42,555 nt of DNA from assembly GCA_902825985.1 (NCBI GenBank), contig CADEDC010000044.1, forward strand, positions 5,495 to 48,049, given 5' to 3'. Both the position numbers and the translations under genes were made by a program. Positions 41,920 through 42,555 of this stretch are shown piece after piece; the stretch's first letter is position 1, and each line of letters starts with the position of its first letter. The notes below the pieces were generated by a model, which ran no database searches, had not been told where the DNA came from, and worked only from the letters and a program-made list of their open reading frames with translations. This DNA is from an uncultured Acidobacteriota bacterium (lineage in GTDB: Bacteria > Acidobacteriota > Vicinamibacteria > Vicinamibacterales > CAVVIG01).

Positions 41920-42550
41920 GCGTACGCCCGCTCACCAGCACGTTCCCCGGCGACAGCACCGGTCGCGCAACCCGGATCCCGACGAATCCGGCCTCACGCA
42001 TCCACGCCGCATAGTCGTCGCCGTGAAAGGCGCCCGCCGACGACGTCAGCCTGAAGTACAGCGCCGGAATGTCACCACCGCTCGCCCGGGTTCCCGCCCG
42101 CGGCGCTTCCACCTCCCAGATCGCGACAACCCCTCCGGCGCCTGGCGCATCCCCGGTCCGCGTCGCCGCCCTGACCCGGCGCAGGATCGACACGATGACC
42201 GCCGGCGTGAAGTGGTGGAGGATCTGCGATAGCAGCACGATGTCGCGATTCCGCCCGAGGTCCGTGTGCAACAGGTCGCCGGTCTGGTGCGTGACGACGT
42301 CCGCGATCCGTTCGCCGGCGGCGAGTGCGCGGGCATGCTCGATCGCCTGCGGCAGGTCGATCACCGTCGAGCGCAGCGGCGGGTGACGACGGCAGATCGC
42401 CGCGCCCATCAGCCCATGTGAGCCGGCGAGGTCCAGCAGGTCGCGGGCACCGTCGGGCACCGGCACGCGAGCGGCGAGCACGGGCGCATCGAAGCGCGCG
42501 AATTCGAGCATCGCGCGCTGGTAGGCACGCCACTCGTCGGGCCTGTCCAT
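41915..42550 (-). CDS. SAM-dependent O-methyltransferase, 5' partial
   Basis: About 211 residues visible; the frame stays open to the right edge, so the N-terminal dimerisation domain (usually about 100-130 residues) is outside. It matches the Methyltransf_2 family: DLLDLAGSHGLMGAAI as motif I, STVIDLPQAIEHAR, and VLLSQILHHF typical of the catalytic region. The protein ends RPVLSPGNVLVSGRTQ. Substrate unknown; these enzymes methylate phenolic or polyketide hydroxyls. Confidence 0.75.
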   Translation of the reverse strand: MDRPDEWRAYQRAMLEFARFDAPVLAARVPVPDGARDLLDLAGSHGLMGAAICRRHPPLRSTVIDLPQAIEHARALAAGERIADVVTHQTGDLLHTDLGRNRDIVLLSQILHHFTPAVIVSILRRVRAATRTGDAPGAGGVVAIWEVEAPRAGTRASGGDIPALYFRLTSSAGAFHGDDYAAWMREAGFVGIRVARPVLSPGNVLVSGRTQ

Positions 42551-42555
42551 GGTCC

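Noticed and set aside
1-42555. CRISPR arrays, insertion sequences, integrases or defence-island genes
   Set aside because: No regularly spaced repeats, transposase motifs or recognised defence genes were found; AddAB is a housekeeping repair complex.

Overview
The window is GC-rich (roughly 65-70%), densely coded chromosomal DNA. I see no transposons, phage genes, tRNA/rRNA genes or CRISPR array. Many start codons are GTG, and 4-bp stop/start overlaps (ATGA, GTGA) are common. The gene mix suggests an Acidobacteriota chromosome, possibly class Vicinamibacteria. It includes an archaeal/fungal-type aspartate-semialdehyde dehydrogenase in a bacterial dap cluster, a secreted M36 metalloprotease, a membrane-anchored MutS relative, TolB-like and NamZ proteins, and a small RRM protein. 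The taxonomic placement is inference from gene content only.

Layout. 1-5707: an AddB-like nuclease (cut by the left edge) coupled to an AddA-like helicase, for double-strand-break end processing. 5.6-7.8 kb: small genes (two zinc ribbons, a J-domain-less DnaJ zinc-finger protein, two small membrane proteins). 7.8-11.6 kb: Mrp Fe-S carrier ATPase followed by an active/inactive pair of M16 peptidases. 11.7-12.5 kb: two unrecognised small proteins. 12.5-15.3 kb (minus): hybrid histidine kinase plus alpha/beta hydrolase. 15.4-21.3 kb: a strong promoter, a structured leader with mutually exclusive terminator and antiterminator pairings, then asd-dapB-dapA-M20 deacylase (lysine/diaminopimelate synthesis) and a membrane MutS-like ATPase. 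21.3-23.9 kb: proline-rich peptide, fused amidase, O-methyltransferase. 23.9-25.9 kb: pyruvate kinase and a SRPBCC protein. 26.2-30.5 kb: a 1445-residue secreted M36 protease with seven C-terminal repeats. 30.6-36.9 kb (minus): membrane alkaline-phosphatase-superfamily enzyme, a small YVDPG protein, divergent M28-like protein, AHSA1-like protein, amidohydrolase. 37.2-40.9 kb: LOG-family protein, DinB-like protein, NamZ-type muramidase, TolB-like propeller. 41.2-42.5 kb: RRM RNA-binding protein coupled to a Lys/Ala-tailed protein, a double hairpin, and a methyltransferase cut by the right edge.

The most interesting signal is the 5' leader of the asd-dap operon (15399-15608). It has a TTGACC-17-TATACT promoter and a roughly 76-nt foldable domain starting a few bases after the predicted transcript start. 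A 10-nt segment inside that domain is exactly complementary to the 5' arm of a strong intrinsic terminator. This is the architecture of a transcription-attenuating riboswitch or protein/peptide-controlled attenuator, and I do not recognise it as a known class. Secondary signals are back-to-back divergent promoters with tiny or no 5' leaders, dyad operators, a helicase lacking its nuclease domain, and several unusual domain arrangements. All structure calls were made by eye and need computational folding and homology searches.
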